In this document: piece after piece, positions 53,753 to 62,861 of the stretch
Layout: each line of letters starts with the position of its first letter
Position numbering within the stretch: position 1 is the first letter of the stretch
Source: Erythrobacter crassostreae
GTDB lineage: Bacteria; Pseudomonadota; Alphaproteobacteria; Sphingomonadales; Sphingomonadaceae
Assembly: GCF_019204045.1 (NCBI RefSeq)
Contig: NZ_JAGSPC010000001.1
Coordinates: 1,240,001 to 1,304,000 of the forward strand
Direction of reading: 5' to 3'
Length of the DNA: 64,000 nt
Made by a program: the position numbers and the translations under genes
Notes under the pieces: generated by a model
Databases searched by the model: none
Told to the model about the DNA's origin: nothing
What the model saw: only the letters and a program-made list of their open reading frames with translations

Positions 53753-54424
53753 TCAATCGTAGACGCAGGAATTGAGGCCGTCACCCTTTACGACCCGCAT
53801 GCGCGACTCAATCGTATTACCATATCGCGCCAGCCATCCGCCCGGATTGACGACAGAGCGCGTTTTGGGGCTGGGAAGGGCCACGGCCATGCGGCTGGCT
53901 TCATCAGCGGAAAGCTGCGCTGCCGATTTGCCAAAATACCGCTGCGCGCCAGCCTCGGCGCCATATGTGCCGATGCCGGTTTCCGCGACGTTCAAATACA
54001 CTTCCATGATGCGCTCTTTGCCCCAGATGTTCTCAATCCAGAACGTGAACCAAGCTTCCAACCCTTTGCGGAAGTATCCGCCGCCCTGCCAAAGGAACAC
54101 ATTCTTGGCGGTTTGCTGGCTGATGGTGGAAGCACCGCGAATTTTGCCGCCTTGGGCGTTGTTTTTGATCGCTTTCTCAATGGCTTCGGTATCGAAACCG
54201 GAATGTTCACAAAACTTGGAATCCTCCGCTGCGATGACCGCCGCAACCAGATTGGGATCGATATTGTCGAGGCTTTCCCAATCCTTCGCAATGCCGTGTT
54301 CGTCCATTAGCATCGTTGCTGTCACCGGCACCGGTATCCATTTGAACGCGATCACAAGCAACAGGCTAATCCCGATGAACCACAAGATGATCTTAGCAAG
54401 AATACGGGCGAGTTTGAGAACCAT
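53753..54424 (-). CDS. mtgA: Monofunctional peptidoglycan transglycosylase MtgA
   Basis: A 223-residue inner-membrane glycosyltransferase (GT51) polymerising lipid II into glycan chains. One N-terminal membrane span (about 8-30). The catalytic motif EDSKFCEHSGFD carries the key Glu, followed by the GASTISQQTAKNVFLWQG block, KERIMEVYLN and the ASRMAVALPSP end. No transpeptidase domain follows, as expected for MtgA. ATG at 54424 was chosen because the longer frame has no family match. First gene of the run ending at fasciclin. Confidence 0.94.
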   Translation of the reverse strand: MVLKLARILAKIILWFIGISLLLVIAFKWIPVPVTATMLMDEHGIAKDWESLDNIDPNLVAAVIAAEDSKFCEHSGFDTEAIEKAIKNNAQGGKIRGASTISQQTAKNVFLWQGGGYFRKGLEAWFTFWIENIWGKERIMEVYLNVAETGIGTYGAEAGAQRYFGKSAAQLSADEASRMAVALPSPKTRSVVNPGGWLARYGNTIESRMRVVKGDGLNSCVYD

Positions 54425-54492
54425 AGATCGTCGATAGCATTCCCGCTCGCCAGTGCAATTGACTGAGCGCCAACAGGCTATCAAAAGACGCC

Positions 54493-55119
54493 ATGATTAT
54501 TGTCACAGAGGGGATCAGTGCCGCCGGGAAAACAACGTTTTCGCGGCAGTTTGGCGAAGGACGCTGGCTGCCAGAAATGCCCGTTAAAGCTGAGCGCCCA
54601 TGGCAATCCGCTTCTGCAGAAGAGCACGCGGTGTTTTGGGCGGATCATAATGCCGCTCGTTTTCAAATGGCGCTCGATATTGAACGCAAACATGGATTTG
54701 GAGTCTGCGACACCGATCCCCTGAAAATACATTATTCCTGGTGTATGGAGAAAGCGGGGTTCGATTGGCCCGATCATTTTGCTTTGGCTGCCATTGAGGT
54801 GCGTCAAAGAATGGCGGAGCGCCGCCTCGGCTTCGCCGATCTCTATCTCGTGAAACAGATCGATGATGATGTCGCTCGCGCGCAAAAGGAAAACGACAAC
54901 TCGCGTCGCCGAGATAACTTTGAAGAGCATCTGGCTTTGCAGCCGCACTTGATCGCTTGGTTTGCGGCTCTATCGGATGTTGTGCCAGACCGCGTACGCT
55001 GGTCCTTTCCCGAGGTGAAGGAATTGTCCAACGAGATCGCGAAGCGCGCGTCGGAACGCGGCCCGCATCGCTATGACACCTCAGTTTTCGACGCTTTGAT
55101 TGATGGCTTACCTCGATAG
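54493..55119 (+). CDS. P-loop kinase-like protein of unknown function
   Basis: A 208-residue protein with a Walker A motif at the very start (VTEGISAAGKTTFSRQFG) and a later CDTDPLKIHYSW segment that could hold the Walker B/lid Asp. The length and style resemble small nucleotide- or sugar-kinase relatives (AAA_33 group). The rest is rich in charged helices. I cannot name a substrate. It diverges from mtgA across 68 bases. Confidence 0.7.
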   Translation: MIIVTEGISAAGKTTFSRQFGEGRWLPEMPVKAERPWQSASAEEHAVFWADHNAARFQMALDIERKHGFGVCDTDPLKIHYSWCMEKAGFDWPDHFALAAIEVRQRMAERRLGFADLYLVKQIDDDVARAQKENDNSRRRDNFEEHLALQPHLIAWFAALSDVVPDRVRWSFPEVKELSNEIAKRASERGPHRYDTSVFDALIDGLPR

Positions 55120-55195
55120 GTCAGAAGCAGCGCCTCCTTGCGGTGTCCCGCGCAGCGTGCTTGTGTGGGCTTAAAGCATTTCACAGGGGAATATG

Positions 55196-56530
55196 ATGCG
55201 CATTTTTCGTAACGCTGCAGCCGCAATCGCTTTGACGGCTGCTACAATTTCGATGCCGGCGATTGCCGATGACCATGGCGGCACCGATGCGATTGATGCG
55301 CTCTATGACAGTTACCTAGAGCCGCTGTTTGTGCATTTTCACAAAAATCCCGAGCTTTCCTTCCTCGAAACGGAAACGGCAAAGCGTATGGCGAGTGAGT
55401 TGCGCGCCGTGGGCATGGAAGTGACCGAAGGCGTCGGCGGAACCGGCGTAGTCGGCATGATGCGCAACGGTGATGGCCCGCTGATCCTGCTGCGCGCGGA
55501 TATGGATGGTTTGCCGGTTCCGGAAAAATCGGGCCTCGATTACGCATCCACCGCCACGCAAATCGGGCAGGATGGCAAGGAATATCCCGTAATGCATGCT
55601 TGCGGCCATGATGTGCACATCACATCGATGGTCGGCACTGCACGGCGGCTGGCGGCGATGAAGGATCAATGGAGCGGGACGATCATGTTCGTTGTCCAGC
55701 CAGCGGAAGAGCGCGTCGGCGGGGCCAAGGCAATGCTGGAAGACGGGCTTTATGACCGGTTTGGCAAGCCTGACTATGCCCTGGCATTCCATGTCGGTTC
55801 GCAGCTTGCAACGGGCAAGATTACGGCGTCAGAAGGCATTCAATATTCGAGCGCGGATTCGGTGGACATCATGGTGCCGGGCATCGGTGCGCACGGGGCC
55901 AGCCCGCATACGGGCCGCGATCCGGTCTACATTGCGTCACAAATCGTGACCGCGCTTCAATCCATTGTGAGCCGTGAGATTGGCCCGCTTTCGCCTGCTG
56001 TGATCACTGTCGGTTCGATCCACTCGGGCACCAAGCACAACATCATCTCTGACCGCGCCGATCTTCAACTGACGGTGCGCGCCAATGACGAAGAGACCCG
56101 CGCACAATTGCTCGCCGCGATTGAGCGGATTGCGGTCAATATGGGCAAAACGCATGGTCTGCCAGACGATCTGCCGGTGACTGTGAAGGTGAGCGAAGGG
56201 ACTCCGGTCACGAACAACGATCCGGAATTGGCGCGCAGGTTAAACAATGTGATCAAGCGTGATCTGGGCGCAGACACGTTTCTGCCATTCGTCCAAGGCG
56301 GAATGGGCGCAGAAGATTTCGCTTACTTCGTCGCTGATGAATACGGCGTCCCCGGGTACTATTTCGCGGTGGGCGGGACACCGCCGGAAGCATTTGAGGC
56401 AGCCAAGAATGGCGGCCCGCGCGTTCCATCGCATCACTCACCCTTGTTCAAAATCGCTCCGCGCGAAAGCGTGACACTGGGCACGCGCGCGATGATCGCA
56501 GCGGTAATGGATTTGGCGCCGGCGAATTAG
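55196..56530 (+). CDS. Exported M20D amidohydrolase/peptidase
   Basis: A 444-residue metallo-amidohydrolase of the hippuricase/IAA-amino-acid hydrolase type, with a signal peptide (about 1-25), so periplasmic. Metal and catalytic blocks are ILLRADMDGLPVPEKSGLDY, VMHACGHDVH, VVQPAEERVGGAKAM and FVQGGMGAEDFAYF. It hydrolyses N-acyl amino acids; the exact substrate is unknown. ATG 55196 sits 5 bases after AGGGGA; the preceding ATG at 55193 is too close. Confidence 0.93.
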   Translation: MRIFRNAAAAIALTAATISMPAIADDHGGTDAIDALYDSYLEPLFVHFHKNPELSFLETETAKRMASELRAVGMEVTEGVGGTGVVGMMRNGDGPLILLRADMDGLPVPEKSGLDYASTATQIGQDGKEYPVMHACGHDVHITSMVGTARRLAAMKDQWSGTIMFVVQPAEERVGGAKAMLEDGLYDRFGKPDYALAFHVGSQLATGKITASEGIQYSSADSVDIMVPGIGAHGASPHTGRDPVYIASQIVTALQSIVSREIGPLSPAVITVGSIHSGTKHNIISDRADLQLTVRANDEETRAQLLAAIERIAVNMGKTHGLPDDLPVTVKVSEGTPVTNNDPELARRLNNVIKRDLGADTFLPFVQGGMGAEDFAYFVADEYGVPGYYFAVGGTPPEAFEAAKNGGPRVPSHHSPLFKIAPRESVTLGTRAMIAAVMDLAPAN

Positions 56531-56614
56531 CCCCTCCAAGCGTGATCTCAGTCACGCGCCGAGCACGTCATCTTAGGGCATTCGTCTTCCATGAGAACGG
56601 ACGGAGATAGGCTG

Positions 56615-57136
56615 ATGTCAAAAGATGTAGTTGTGAACAATCAAACCACTCCTAGTGGAACATCGATTTCAGAACGTATTGTGGGGGTGCGTATGTGGTC
56701 TGCATTCGCCATCGTGGCGGTCTACCTCTTGGTCATCGTCTTTTTGTTGGGCCACATCGCAATGGGTGGAGAAGCCGAAACGGGCACAAGCCCTCAGACT
56801 GGAGCGTTCGATAAGTCAGAATGGGATCAGATCATAATCCTGCTTACAGCAATTGGTACTCTTGCGACCGGCGCTGCTGGTGTTCTGATCGGGGTTCAGG
56901 TTCAGCAGACAAGTGTGAACAATGCCAATAACCGTGCGGCGCGGTCTGAAGTGGAGGCCGAAACAGCCAAGAAGCAAAAGAAGGTCATGAAGGACCGTGT
57001 CGAGGCGGCCGTGCCGAAAATTGAAGCGATGAAATCGGAAGTCGCCGATGCTGCCCGTCAGGACAAGGGAGTCAAAGTAACCGAGGAAGCGCTTGCATCG
57101 GTTGCCAAAGAGCTCCGCGTCGCGCTCTCCGAATAG
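56615..57136 (+). CDS. Small membrane protein with C-terminal coiled coil
   Basis: A 173-residue protein that I do not recognise. Two membrane spans (about 25-50 and 72-98) enclose a short loop; a basic, heptad-rich helix follows (RSEVEAETAKKQKKVMKDRV onward). ATG 56615 has GGAGATAGG upstream. It stands alone between an M20 peptidase and a strong terminator and could be an envelope scaffold; this is inference from topology. Confidence 0.65.
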   Translation: MSKDVVVNNQTTPSGTSISERIVGVRMWSAFAIVAVYLLVIVFLLGHIAMGGEAETGTSPQTGAFDKSEWDQIIILLTAIGTLATGAAGVLIGVQVQQTSVNNANNRAARSEVEAETAKKQKKVMKDRVEAAVPKIEAMKSEVADAARQDKGVKVTEEALASVAKELRVALSE

Positions 57137-57149
57137 TCTTTTACATAAT

Positions 57150-57183
57150 AAAGGGGCGCTCTCTCTGCCGAGGAGCGCCCCTT
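57150..57183. terminator. Rho-independent terminator between the small membrane protein and rpoH
   Basis: aaaggggcgct (57150-57160) pairs with agcgccccttt (57173-57183), flanked by A-rich and T-containing runs, 14 bases after the plus-strand stop at 57136 and 27 bases beyond the rpoH stop. It can end transcription from both sides. Confidence 0.88.
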
Positions 57184-57209
57184 TCTGTATTTCTTGGTTC
57201 AGCTTAAGC

Positions 57210-58112
57210 TTACGCCATGCCCGGCAACAGCCGGTCGCCTGCGATCCGCTGCATTGCTTTTTGCAGCTTTTCAAACGCGCGCACTTCGATCTGGCGGATG
57301 CGTTCACGTGACACTTCGTAAACCTGTGACAGTTCTTCGAGCGTCTGCGGTTTTTCCGTCAGGCGGCGTTCGGTCAAGATGTGCTTCTCACGGTCATTAA
57401 GCGAATCCATCGCTTCGACCAGCATATCGTGACGCACTTCGGATTCCTGCGCGTCGGCGACAAGTTCATCCTGAAGCGGGCCATCATCGGTCAGCCAGTC
57501 CTGCCATTCGCCTGATCCATCTTCGCCATTGCGCATCGGTGTGTTGAGCGAGCCATCGCCGCCCATCATCATCCGGCGGTTCATATTGACGACTTCCTGC
57601 TCCGGCACGCCGAGGTCGGTGGCGATTTTCGTCACGTCTTCGGGGTGCAGATCGGAATCCTCGTAGGCTTCGAGCTGCTTCTTCATCCGGCGAAGGTTGA
57701 AGAACAGCTTTTTCTGAGCTGCGGTGGTGCCCATCTTAACGAGGCTCCACGAACGCAGGATGTATTCCTGAATCGAGGCTTTGATCCACCACATCGCGTA
57801 GGTCGCGAGGCGGAAACCGCGATCGGGCTCGAATTTCTTGACGCCCTGCATCAAGCCGACATTCCCTTCGGAAATGAGGTCGGACACGGGCAGGCCGTAA
57901 CCGCGATAACCCATGGCGATCTTGGCCACGAGCCGCAGGTGGCTCGACACCAACTGCGCTGCGGCATCGGGGTCTTCATGTTCGGAATAGCGCTTGGCGA
58001 GCATGTACTCATTCTCAGCCGTCAGCACTGGATACTTCTTGATCTCCGACAGATAGCGGTTGAGGCCTTGCTCACCACTGAGGGACGGGACCGTCGTTCT
58101 TGCTTTACTCAC
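57210..58112 (-). CDS. rpoH: Heat-shock sigma factor RpoH (sigma-32)
   Basis: A 300-residue sigma factor. Region 2 includes HLRLVAKIAMGYRGYGLPVS and GLMQGVKKFEPDRGFRLATY, the RpoH box reads QKKLFFNLRR, and region 4 ends EVSRERIRQIEVRAFEKLQK. It directs RNA polymerase to heat-shock promoters; a candidate target, clpP, is in this window. The GTG at 58112 (VSKARTTVPSL) has AGGGA just upstream and gives the usual length and N-terminus; ATG 58166 would add 18 residues and is the alternative. Confidence 0.95.
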   Translation of the reverse strand: MSKARTTVPSLSGEQGLNRYLSEIKKYPVLTAENEYMLAKRYSEHEDPDAAAQLVSSHLRLVAKIAMGYRGYGLPVSDLISEGNVGLMQGVKKFEPDRGFRLATYAMWWIKASIQEYILRSWSLVKMGTTAAQKKLFFNLRRMKKQLEAYEDSDLHPEDVTKIATDLGVPEQEVVNMNRRMMMGGDGSLNTPMRNGEDGSGEWQDWLTDDGPLQDELVADAQESEVRHDMLVEAMDSLNDREKHILTERRLTEKPQTLEELSQVYEVSRERIRQIEVRAFEKLQKAMQRIAGDRLLPGMA

Positions 58113-58243
58113 TTCTTCCCTAACCTTTCTTGCGTCGACCTCGTTTGATGGACCCCTAATGGGCATCCGTCTGTTTGGGCCACATGGTTACATATAGACG
58201 TGTTTCCGGATGTTTGAACCGGATTACATGTCATTCATCTAAT

Positions 58244-59188
58244 TCAACGCCCAAGTTGGTCGATTAGTTCCCTCATATCGGCGGGAACATCGCTCGAAAA
58301 AGATACGGATTTGTTCGAGATTGGATGCAAGAAGCCCAATTCGGCGGCGTGCAAAGCCTGGCGTGCAAATCCGAGCTGCGAAATCAGCGTTTTCAAGCTC
58401 TTGGGTGTTTTTCCGTAAGTCTGATCTCCTATTAAAGCATGGCCTATTGATGCGCAGTGAACACGCACCTGATGCGTGCGTCCGGTTTCGAGTCGGCACT
58501 CAATCAGCGCCGCACCATCCATCACTTGCAAAACCTTATAATGGGTAACCGCATGCTTCCCGCGTGAGGAATTCTTGTCGAGCACAGCCATTTTCTTTCG
58601 GTTCGCATCGCTGCGCCCGATTCGCTCGTCAATTGTGCCTACCGATGGGGAAGGGTGGCCGCCCACAACAGCAAGGTATCGGCGGTGGATCGAATGGTCG
58701 GCAAATTGCGCGGCGAGCCCTTCATGCGCGGCATCGGATTTGGCCACCACGAGCAAGCCGGACGTGTCCTTATCGATCCTATGTACGATACCGGGGCGGG
58801 CAACGCCGCCAATACCGCTCAATTGCCCGCGGCAATGGTGCAGCAGAGCATTGACCAGTGTGCCATCCCGATTGCCCGCCGCAGGGTGCACGACCATGCC
58901 AGCAGGCTTGTCGACCACGATCAGATGCTCGTCTTCGAATGCGACAGAAAGCGGGATATCCTGCGGCTTTGCTTCGGCTTCAATTGCCGCTGGCACTGAG
59001 ATTCGGAATGTTTCGCCTTCGTTGACCTTAACTGAAGGGGATGAGGCGACCTTTCCGCGTATTTCGACATGCCCATCTGCAATCAGGGTTTGCACCCGTG
59101 CGCGTGACAGATCCGTCGAATCGGCCAGCGCCTTGTCTAGGCGAGCAGGCGCGACGATTTTGCCCGTGATGGTCTCGCTCTCAGCCAT
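58244..59188 (-). CDS. rluD: 23S rRNA pseudouridine synthase RluD
   Basis: A 314-residue enzyme making pseudouridines in helix 69 of 23S rRNA. An N-terminal S4 RNA-binding domain (RLDKALADSTDLSRARVQTL) precedes the catalytic domain with IVHRIDKDTSGLLVVAKS, which holds the catalytic Asp. GRTHQVRVH is the second conserved block. The start is the ATG at 59188; the longer frame from 59266 reads PSTSSGRA through a REP element and is rejected. Divergent from the GIY-YIG gene. Confidence 0.94.
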   Translation of the reverse strand: MAESETITGKIVAPARLDKALADSTDLSRARVQTLIADGHVEIRGKVASSPSVKVNEGETFRISVPAAIEAEAKPQDIPLSVAFEDEHLIVVDKPAGMVVHPAAGNRDGTLVNALLHHCRGQLSGIGGVARPGIVHRIDKDTSGLLVVAKSDAAHEGLAAQFADHSIHRRYLAVVGGHPSPSVGTIDERIGRSDANRKKMAVLDKNSSRGKHAVTHYKVLQVMDGAALIECRLETGRTHQVRVHCASIGHALIGDQTYGKTPKSLKTLISQLGFARQALHAAELGFLHPISNKSVSFSSDVPADMRELIDQLGR

Positions 59189-59190
59189 GT

Positions 59191-59220
59191 CCGCTCGTCC
59201 TGAGCTTGTCGAAGGACGAA
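59191..59220. repeat. REP-like palindrome, copy 1
   Basis: ccgctcgtcctgagcttgtcgaaggacgaa, with stem tcgtcc/ggacga. It lies in the 51-base gap between the divergent rluD and GIY-YIG starts. A related, inverted copy is at 59524-59550. Confidence 0.8.
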
Positions 59221-59239
59221 ACTGCGCTACGGTTCGGCC

Positions 59240-59941
59240 ATGCCGTTCTACACCTACATGCTGCATTGCTCGGATGGGTCATATTACACCGGTCATACGG
59301 ATGATCTCGAACGGAGAATTTCTCAGCACCACACCGGACATCTCGGTGGGTATACCAATTCTCGGCGGCCTGTGCGCCTCGTCTGGTCACAGGAATTCAG
59401 TGAACGATATGAAGCGTTGAACGCCGAAAGACAAATCAAAGGGTGGAGCCGAGCGAAGAAAGAAGCCCTTATCGATCGACGCTGGGATGAGTTAAGCCGA
59501 TTGGCGCGCTCGCGGACGCAATCCACCCTTCGACAGGCTCAGGGTGAACGGGTTTCTGTCGTCGCAGATGTTCTTGAAGCGATGCAGTCAGCCGCCAAAG
59601 CCGCCCACCCGCTTGAATGCTGCGGGATATTGTTGGGCGAGGGGGGCTGCATCACCGGCGTCATCGAAACGCTCAATGTACATCCGACCCCGCAAACCCA
59701 TTTCGAGATTGATCCGCAGGCTTTGATTGATGCGCACAAAGCAGAACGCAAGGGCGGTTTGCGCCTGATGGGATATTTCCACTCTCACCCAACGGGCGAT
59801 GCGTACCCGTCTGAAACGGACAAAAAGATGGCGACGCATGATGGCAAAGTATGGGCAATCATCGCAGGAGGCGGCATGATGTTCTGGACGGACGACAAAG
59901 ACGGGTTCCATGCGCTTTCCTACGATGTTGGAAGCCGCTAA
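59240..59941 (+). CDS. GIY-YIG nuclease domain fused to a JAMM (MPN) peptidase domain
   Basis: A 233-residue open frame with two domains. Residues 3-92 are a stand-alone-type GIY-YIG endonuclease (FYTYMLHCSDGSYYTGHTDD and catalytic Arg in ERRISQH). Residues 115-233 are a JAB1/MPN metallopeptidase with all JAMM residues: Glu126 (ECCGILLG), His181 and His183 (YFHSHPTG), Ser191 and Asp194. The linker (about 95-104, STLRQAQGER) is encoded by a REP-like palindrome. Each domain is common alone in sphingomonads; the fusion may come from a REP inserted over the nuclease stop. An internal ATG at 59582 could start the JAMM part alone. Confidence 0.82.
   Translation: MPFYTYMLHCSDGSYYTGHTDDLERRISQHHTGHLGGYTNSRRPVRLVWSQEFSERYEALNAERQIKGWSRAKKEALIDRRWDELSRLARSRTQSTLRQAQGERVSVVADVLEAMQSAAKAAHPLECCGILLGEGGCITGVIETLNVHPTPQTHFEIDPQALIDAHKAERKGGLRLMGYFHSHPTGDAYPSETDKKMATHDGKVWAIIAGGGMMFWTDDKDGFHALSYDVGSR
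59524..59550. repeat. REP-like palindrome, copy 2, inside the fusion gene
   Basis: caccct-tcgacaggctc-agggtg core, inverted relative to copy 1 at 59191-59220. It encodes the linker STLRQAQGER between the nuclease and peptidase domains. Confidence 0.8.
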
Positions 59942-60136
59942 GGTTTGTAAAATCAGAGGGTGCATACAGGCGATTTATTTGCTCTAGTTGCCTCTCTCAG
60001 CGCTAAAGTCACACTTGGTGCCGGTGGATTTGATGGGATTATAGCGATAACAATGACTTATCATTCATCGGCGACCAATTGGCGGCTGCGTTCTGTGTCA
60101 CCCACCCCCTACAAAATTGTCCATGAGATTTCTTGA

Positions 60137-60790
60137 ATGACCTCGCAAACCGATCTCGCTGCACTGCTGTGTTCGCGCCTCTGCCATGATATGCTTTCGC
60201 CTGTTGGTGCGCTTGCCAACGGTCTTGAATTGCTCGCTGACGAACAAGACCCTGAAATGCGCGCTCGCTGCGTCGAATTGCTTGAGCAAAGCGCCAAGAT
60301 CAGCACCGATAAACTCAAATTCTTCCGCCTCGCATTCGGGGCGGCTGGTGGTTTCGGCGAAAACGTACCTGTCGAAGAAGCGCAGGATGTTGTGAACGCA
60401 CTCGCCGCTGACAAAAAGCGGGTCGAGCTCAACTGGGCGCTTAATGACAGCAGCCTCCCAAAACCAGCTGTCAAAGTGATGTTGAACCTTTCGCAAATCG
60501 CGCTCGAGGCGTTGGTGCGCGGCGGGACGCTGGATATCGGTGCGGAAAAACGCGACGGGAATATTGAAATTGTGGCCCGTGCGACGGGACCCAAGATCGC
60601 ATTTGACGAAGTGATCGGCAAAGCGCTGCAGGGCGACGTTACTGCGCCTGAAATCACCAGTCGCACGGCTGCGGCGCATATGATTGCGTTGCTTGCCGAA
60701 GAGATTGGCGGCGGTCTGCAATATGCCGTGACTGACGAGGCGCTGGTGCTGGGCGCTGTCTTACCGGAGCCAGAGGGCATGATTGGATGA
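60137..60790 (+). CDS. chpT: Histidine phosphotransferase ChpT
   Basis: A 217-residue phosphotransfer protein relaying phosphate from CckA to CtrA and CpdR. The phosphorylatable His lies in CSRLCHDMLSPVGALANGLE, the ChpT pattern. The C-terminal half is an ATPase-like fold without kinase motifs. Its TGA overlaps the ampD-like start (ATGA). CtrA control through CpdR and ClpXP links it to clpXP elsewhere in the window, by established knowledge of the Caulobacter pathway. Confidence 0.9.
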   Translation: MTSQTDLAALLCSRLCHDMLSPVGALANGLELLADEQDPEMRARCVELLEQSAKISTDKLKFFRLAFGAAGGFGENVPVEEAQDVVNALAADKKRVELNWALNDSSLPKPAVKVMLNLSQIALEALVRGGTLDIGAEKRDGNIEIVARATGPKIAFDEVIGKALQGDVTAPEITSRTAAAHMIALLAEEIGGGLQYAVTDEALVLGAVLPEPEGMIG

Positions 60791-61506
60791 GCGGAATGGA
60801 GATAAACGAGCTTGTTCATGCGGTGAGAGCATCACCGAATTTCAATGAGCGTGCGTCTCCGATTACGATGTTGGTGTTGCATTACACCGAAATGAAGCCG
60901 GTCGAGACTGCGCTAGACCGTTTGACCGATCCCGATGCGGGCGTTTCCGCACACTACCTGATCAGTGAAGAGGGTATCGTCACCCAGTTGGTGCCCGAAG
61001 AAAAACGCGCTTGGCATGCAGGCGTGTCGTTTTGGCGGGGCACAAAAGATGTGAATTCCGCCAGTATCGGGATCGAGCTGGATCATCCCGGCCATGCAGG
61101 CGGGTACCGTGAGTTTACCGACGCGCAGTTTGAGGCGCTTGTGCCCCTCGTCGCGCGGATTGTGAAAGAATACGATATTCCGCGGGCCAACGTCGTAGCG
61201 CATTCCGATGTCGCGCCATTGCGGAAGATTGATCCAGGCGAACTGTTCCCGTGGGACCGGCTCGCTGAATATGGCCTGTGTTTGCCCAAGCCGGAGAAGA
61301 TCGAACAGGTCGATCCGTTCCACAATGAGGGCGCGTTTATCCTCGCGCTGGAACGCTATGGATACGATATTACCGAAGGCCGCAAGACGATCGAAGCGTT
61401 TGAAAGGCGCTGGCGGCCGGAAAAGATCGAAGGCCGCTATGACGCACAACTGGGCGCGATCCTGTGGCATTTGCTACTTGAACGGGACCGGGGGGCGGCG
61501 CGTTAG
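60787..61506 (+). CDS. ampD: N-acetylmuramoyl-L-alanine amidase AmpD-like
   Basis: A 239-residue zinc amidase (amidase_2 family) that cleaves the stem peptide from anhydro-muropeptides for recycling. Zinc ligands appear in MLVLHYTEM and AHSDVAPLRKIDPGELFPW, with SAHYLISEEGIVTQLVPEEK between them. There is no signal peptide, so it acts in the cytoplasm, as AmpD does. Start set by the 4-base overlap with chpT. No ampC/ampR is nearby. Confidence 0.92.
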   Translation: MSGMEINELVHAVRASPNFNERASPITMLVLHYTEMKPVETALDRLTDPDAGVSAHYLISEEGIVTQLVPEEKRAWHAGVSFWRGTKDVNSASIGIELDHPGHAGGYREFTDAQFEALVPLVARIVKEYDIPRANVVAHSDVAPLRKIDPGELFPWDRLAEYGLCLPKPEKIEQVDPFHNEGAFILALERYGYDITEGRKTIEAFERRWRPEKIEGRYDAQLGAILWHLLLERDRGAAR

Positions 61507-61588
61507 AGAGGAATTTACAGGTCTTTTCAGCAGGTGCGGAAGAAATGTGCTTTGATGATCGCCGGACGACCAGAGGGAGGGGTCTGCA

Positions 61589-62302
61589 ATGATGAGAAAA
61601 CTTGGAGCCGAATTTATCGGCACGTTTTGGCTGGTGTTTGGAGGTTGCGGTTCCGCAGTTCTCGCAGCAGCCTATCCCGAGCTGGGGATTGGTTTTGCCG
61701 GCGTTTCGCTGGCGTTTGGTCTCACCGTCTTGACCATGGCTTATGCTGTTGGAGGGATTTCTGGCGGGCACTTTAATCCGGCAGTTTCGCTTGGTCTTGC
61801 GTTGGGCGGACGATTTAGCTGGGGCGAGCTGGTTCCATATTGGATCGCGCAGTTGCTCGGCTCATTCACTGCTGCCGGTATGCTTTATCTGGTCGCGAGC
61901 GGCGTTTCCGATTTCCAAGCAGACGGTTTCGCTTCTAACGGATACGGCGAATTGTCGCCCGGCGGATTTTCGATGACGGCAGCGCTGATCATTGAAATCG
62001 TCCTTACGGCAGGGTTCCTTATCGTGATCCTCGGATCGACATCATCGAAAGCGCCGGCTGGATTCGCGCCGATCGCGATTGGTCTTGCGCTTACGCTGAT
62101 CCACCTGATCTCGATTCCGGTGACAAACACTTCGGTTAACCCGGCGCGTTCGACCAGCGTGGCGTTTTATGCCGACACGGCGGCAGTTCCGCAGCTTTGG
62201 TTGTTCTGGGTCGCACCGCTGATCGGCGCGGCCATTGGCGCGATCATCTGGAAAATGATCTCGCCCGATGAGCCGATCGATAACATTGGCGGTCAAGAAT
62301 AG
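61589..62302 (+). CDS. aqpZ: Aquaporin Z
   Basis: A 237-residue water channel with six spans and two NPA loops: [16 protein letters not shown] (first) and [14 protein letters not shown] (second), the latter with the selectivity Arg. Residues and length fit AqpZ rather than glycerol facilitators. A GGGAGGGG ribosome site precedes the ATG; 61592 is an alternative. A perfect terminator follows. Confidence 0.96.
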   Translation: MMRKLGAEFIGTFWLVFGGCGSAVLAAAYPELGIGFAGVSLAFGLTVLTMAYAVGGISGGHFNPAVSLGLALGGRFSWGELVPYWIAQLLGSFTAAGMLYLVASGVSDFQADGFASNGYGELSPGGFSMTAALIIEIVLTAGFLIVILGSTSSKAPAGFAPIAIGLALTLIHLISIPVTNTSVNPARSTSVAFYADTAAVPQLWLFWVAPLIGAAIGAIIWKMISPDEPIDNIGGQE

Positions 62303-62326
62303 GCCGAACCAAATATCGCAATAGTG

Positions 62327-62357
62327 AAGGGCCGGCTTTCCTAAAGCCGGCCCTTTC
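62327..62357 (+). terminator. Rho-independent terminator of aqpZ
   Basis: A 13-base perfect stem, aagggccggcttt with aaagccggccctt, a 3-base loop, then tttct. It lies 24 bases after the aqpZ stop and directly before the RNase P RNA. Confidence 0.9.
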
Positions 62358-62370
62358 TGTATGCGCGGGC

Positions 62371-62797
62371 TGGTCAGGGGGCCGAGGCAGCCGCGAGCGT
62401 TCTCGTTCGAGGAAAGTCCGGGCTCCACGAAGCAAAGGTGGCGGGTAACGCCCGCCGAGTGCCCGCTTTCGGGCGGGCATTTAGGGAAAGTGCCACAGAG
62501 AGTGTACCGCCGATGGACCTAACGGTCACAGGCAAGGGTGAAAGGGTGCGGTAAAAGCGCACCGGGGCTGCTGGTAACAGCGTCCGCATGGTAAACCCCA
62601 CCTGGAGCAAGGCCAAATAGGGGTCTCGCGCCTTTTAGGCAGGAGTGCATCGCTCCGAGAGATCCGGGTTGGCTGCTTGAGCCGTTCGGCAACGGACGGC
62701 CTAGACGAATGGCTGCCACCGCGCGGCCGGTCCCCCGAAGAGATTTGGGCGGATACCGCGTGCGGACACAGAACCCGGCTTATGAAGCCCCCTGACA
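62371..62797 (+). ncRNA. rnpB: RNase P RNA (bacterial type A)
   Basis: The catalytic RNA that trims tRNA 5' leaders. Conserved sequences are in place: gaggaaagtccgggctcc near the 5' end, the acagagagtgtaccgcc segment, ggtaaaccccacctggagca, and cacagaacccggcttat near the 3' end. The P1 helix is closed by gtcagggggc and gccccctgac. Open frames across this stretch are chance. Confidence 0.95.
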
Positions 62798-62861
62798 TTT
62801 CTTTTCTGTCTCGTGATGCAATGTAGATGGAACGGCCCATGCTCGGGATCGTTGAACGGCT

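Noticed and set aside
59189-59266. N-terminal extension of rluD
   Set aside because: Reads through a REP palindrome (PSTSSGRA); the S4 domain begins right after ATG 59188.
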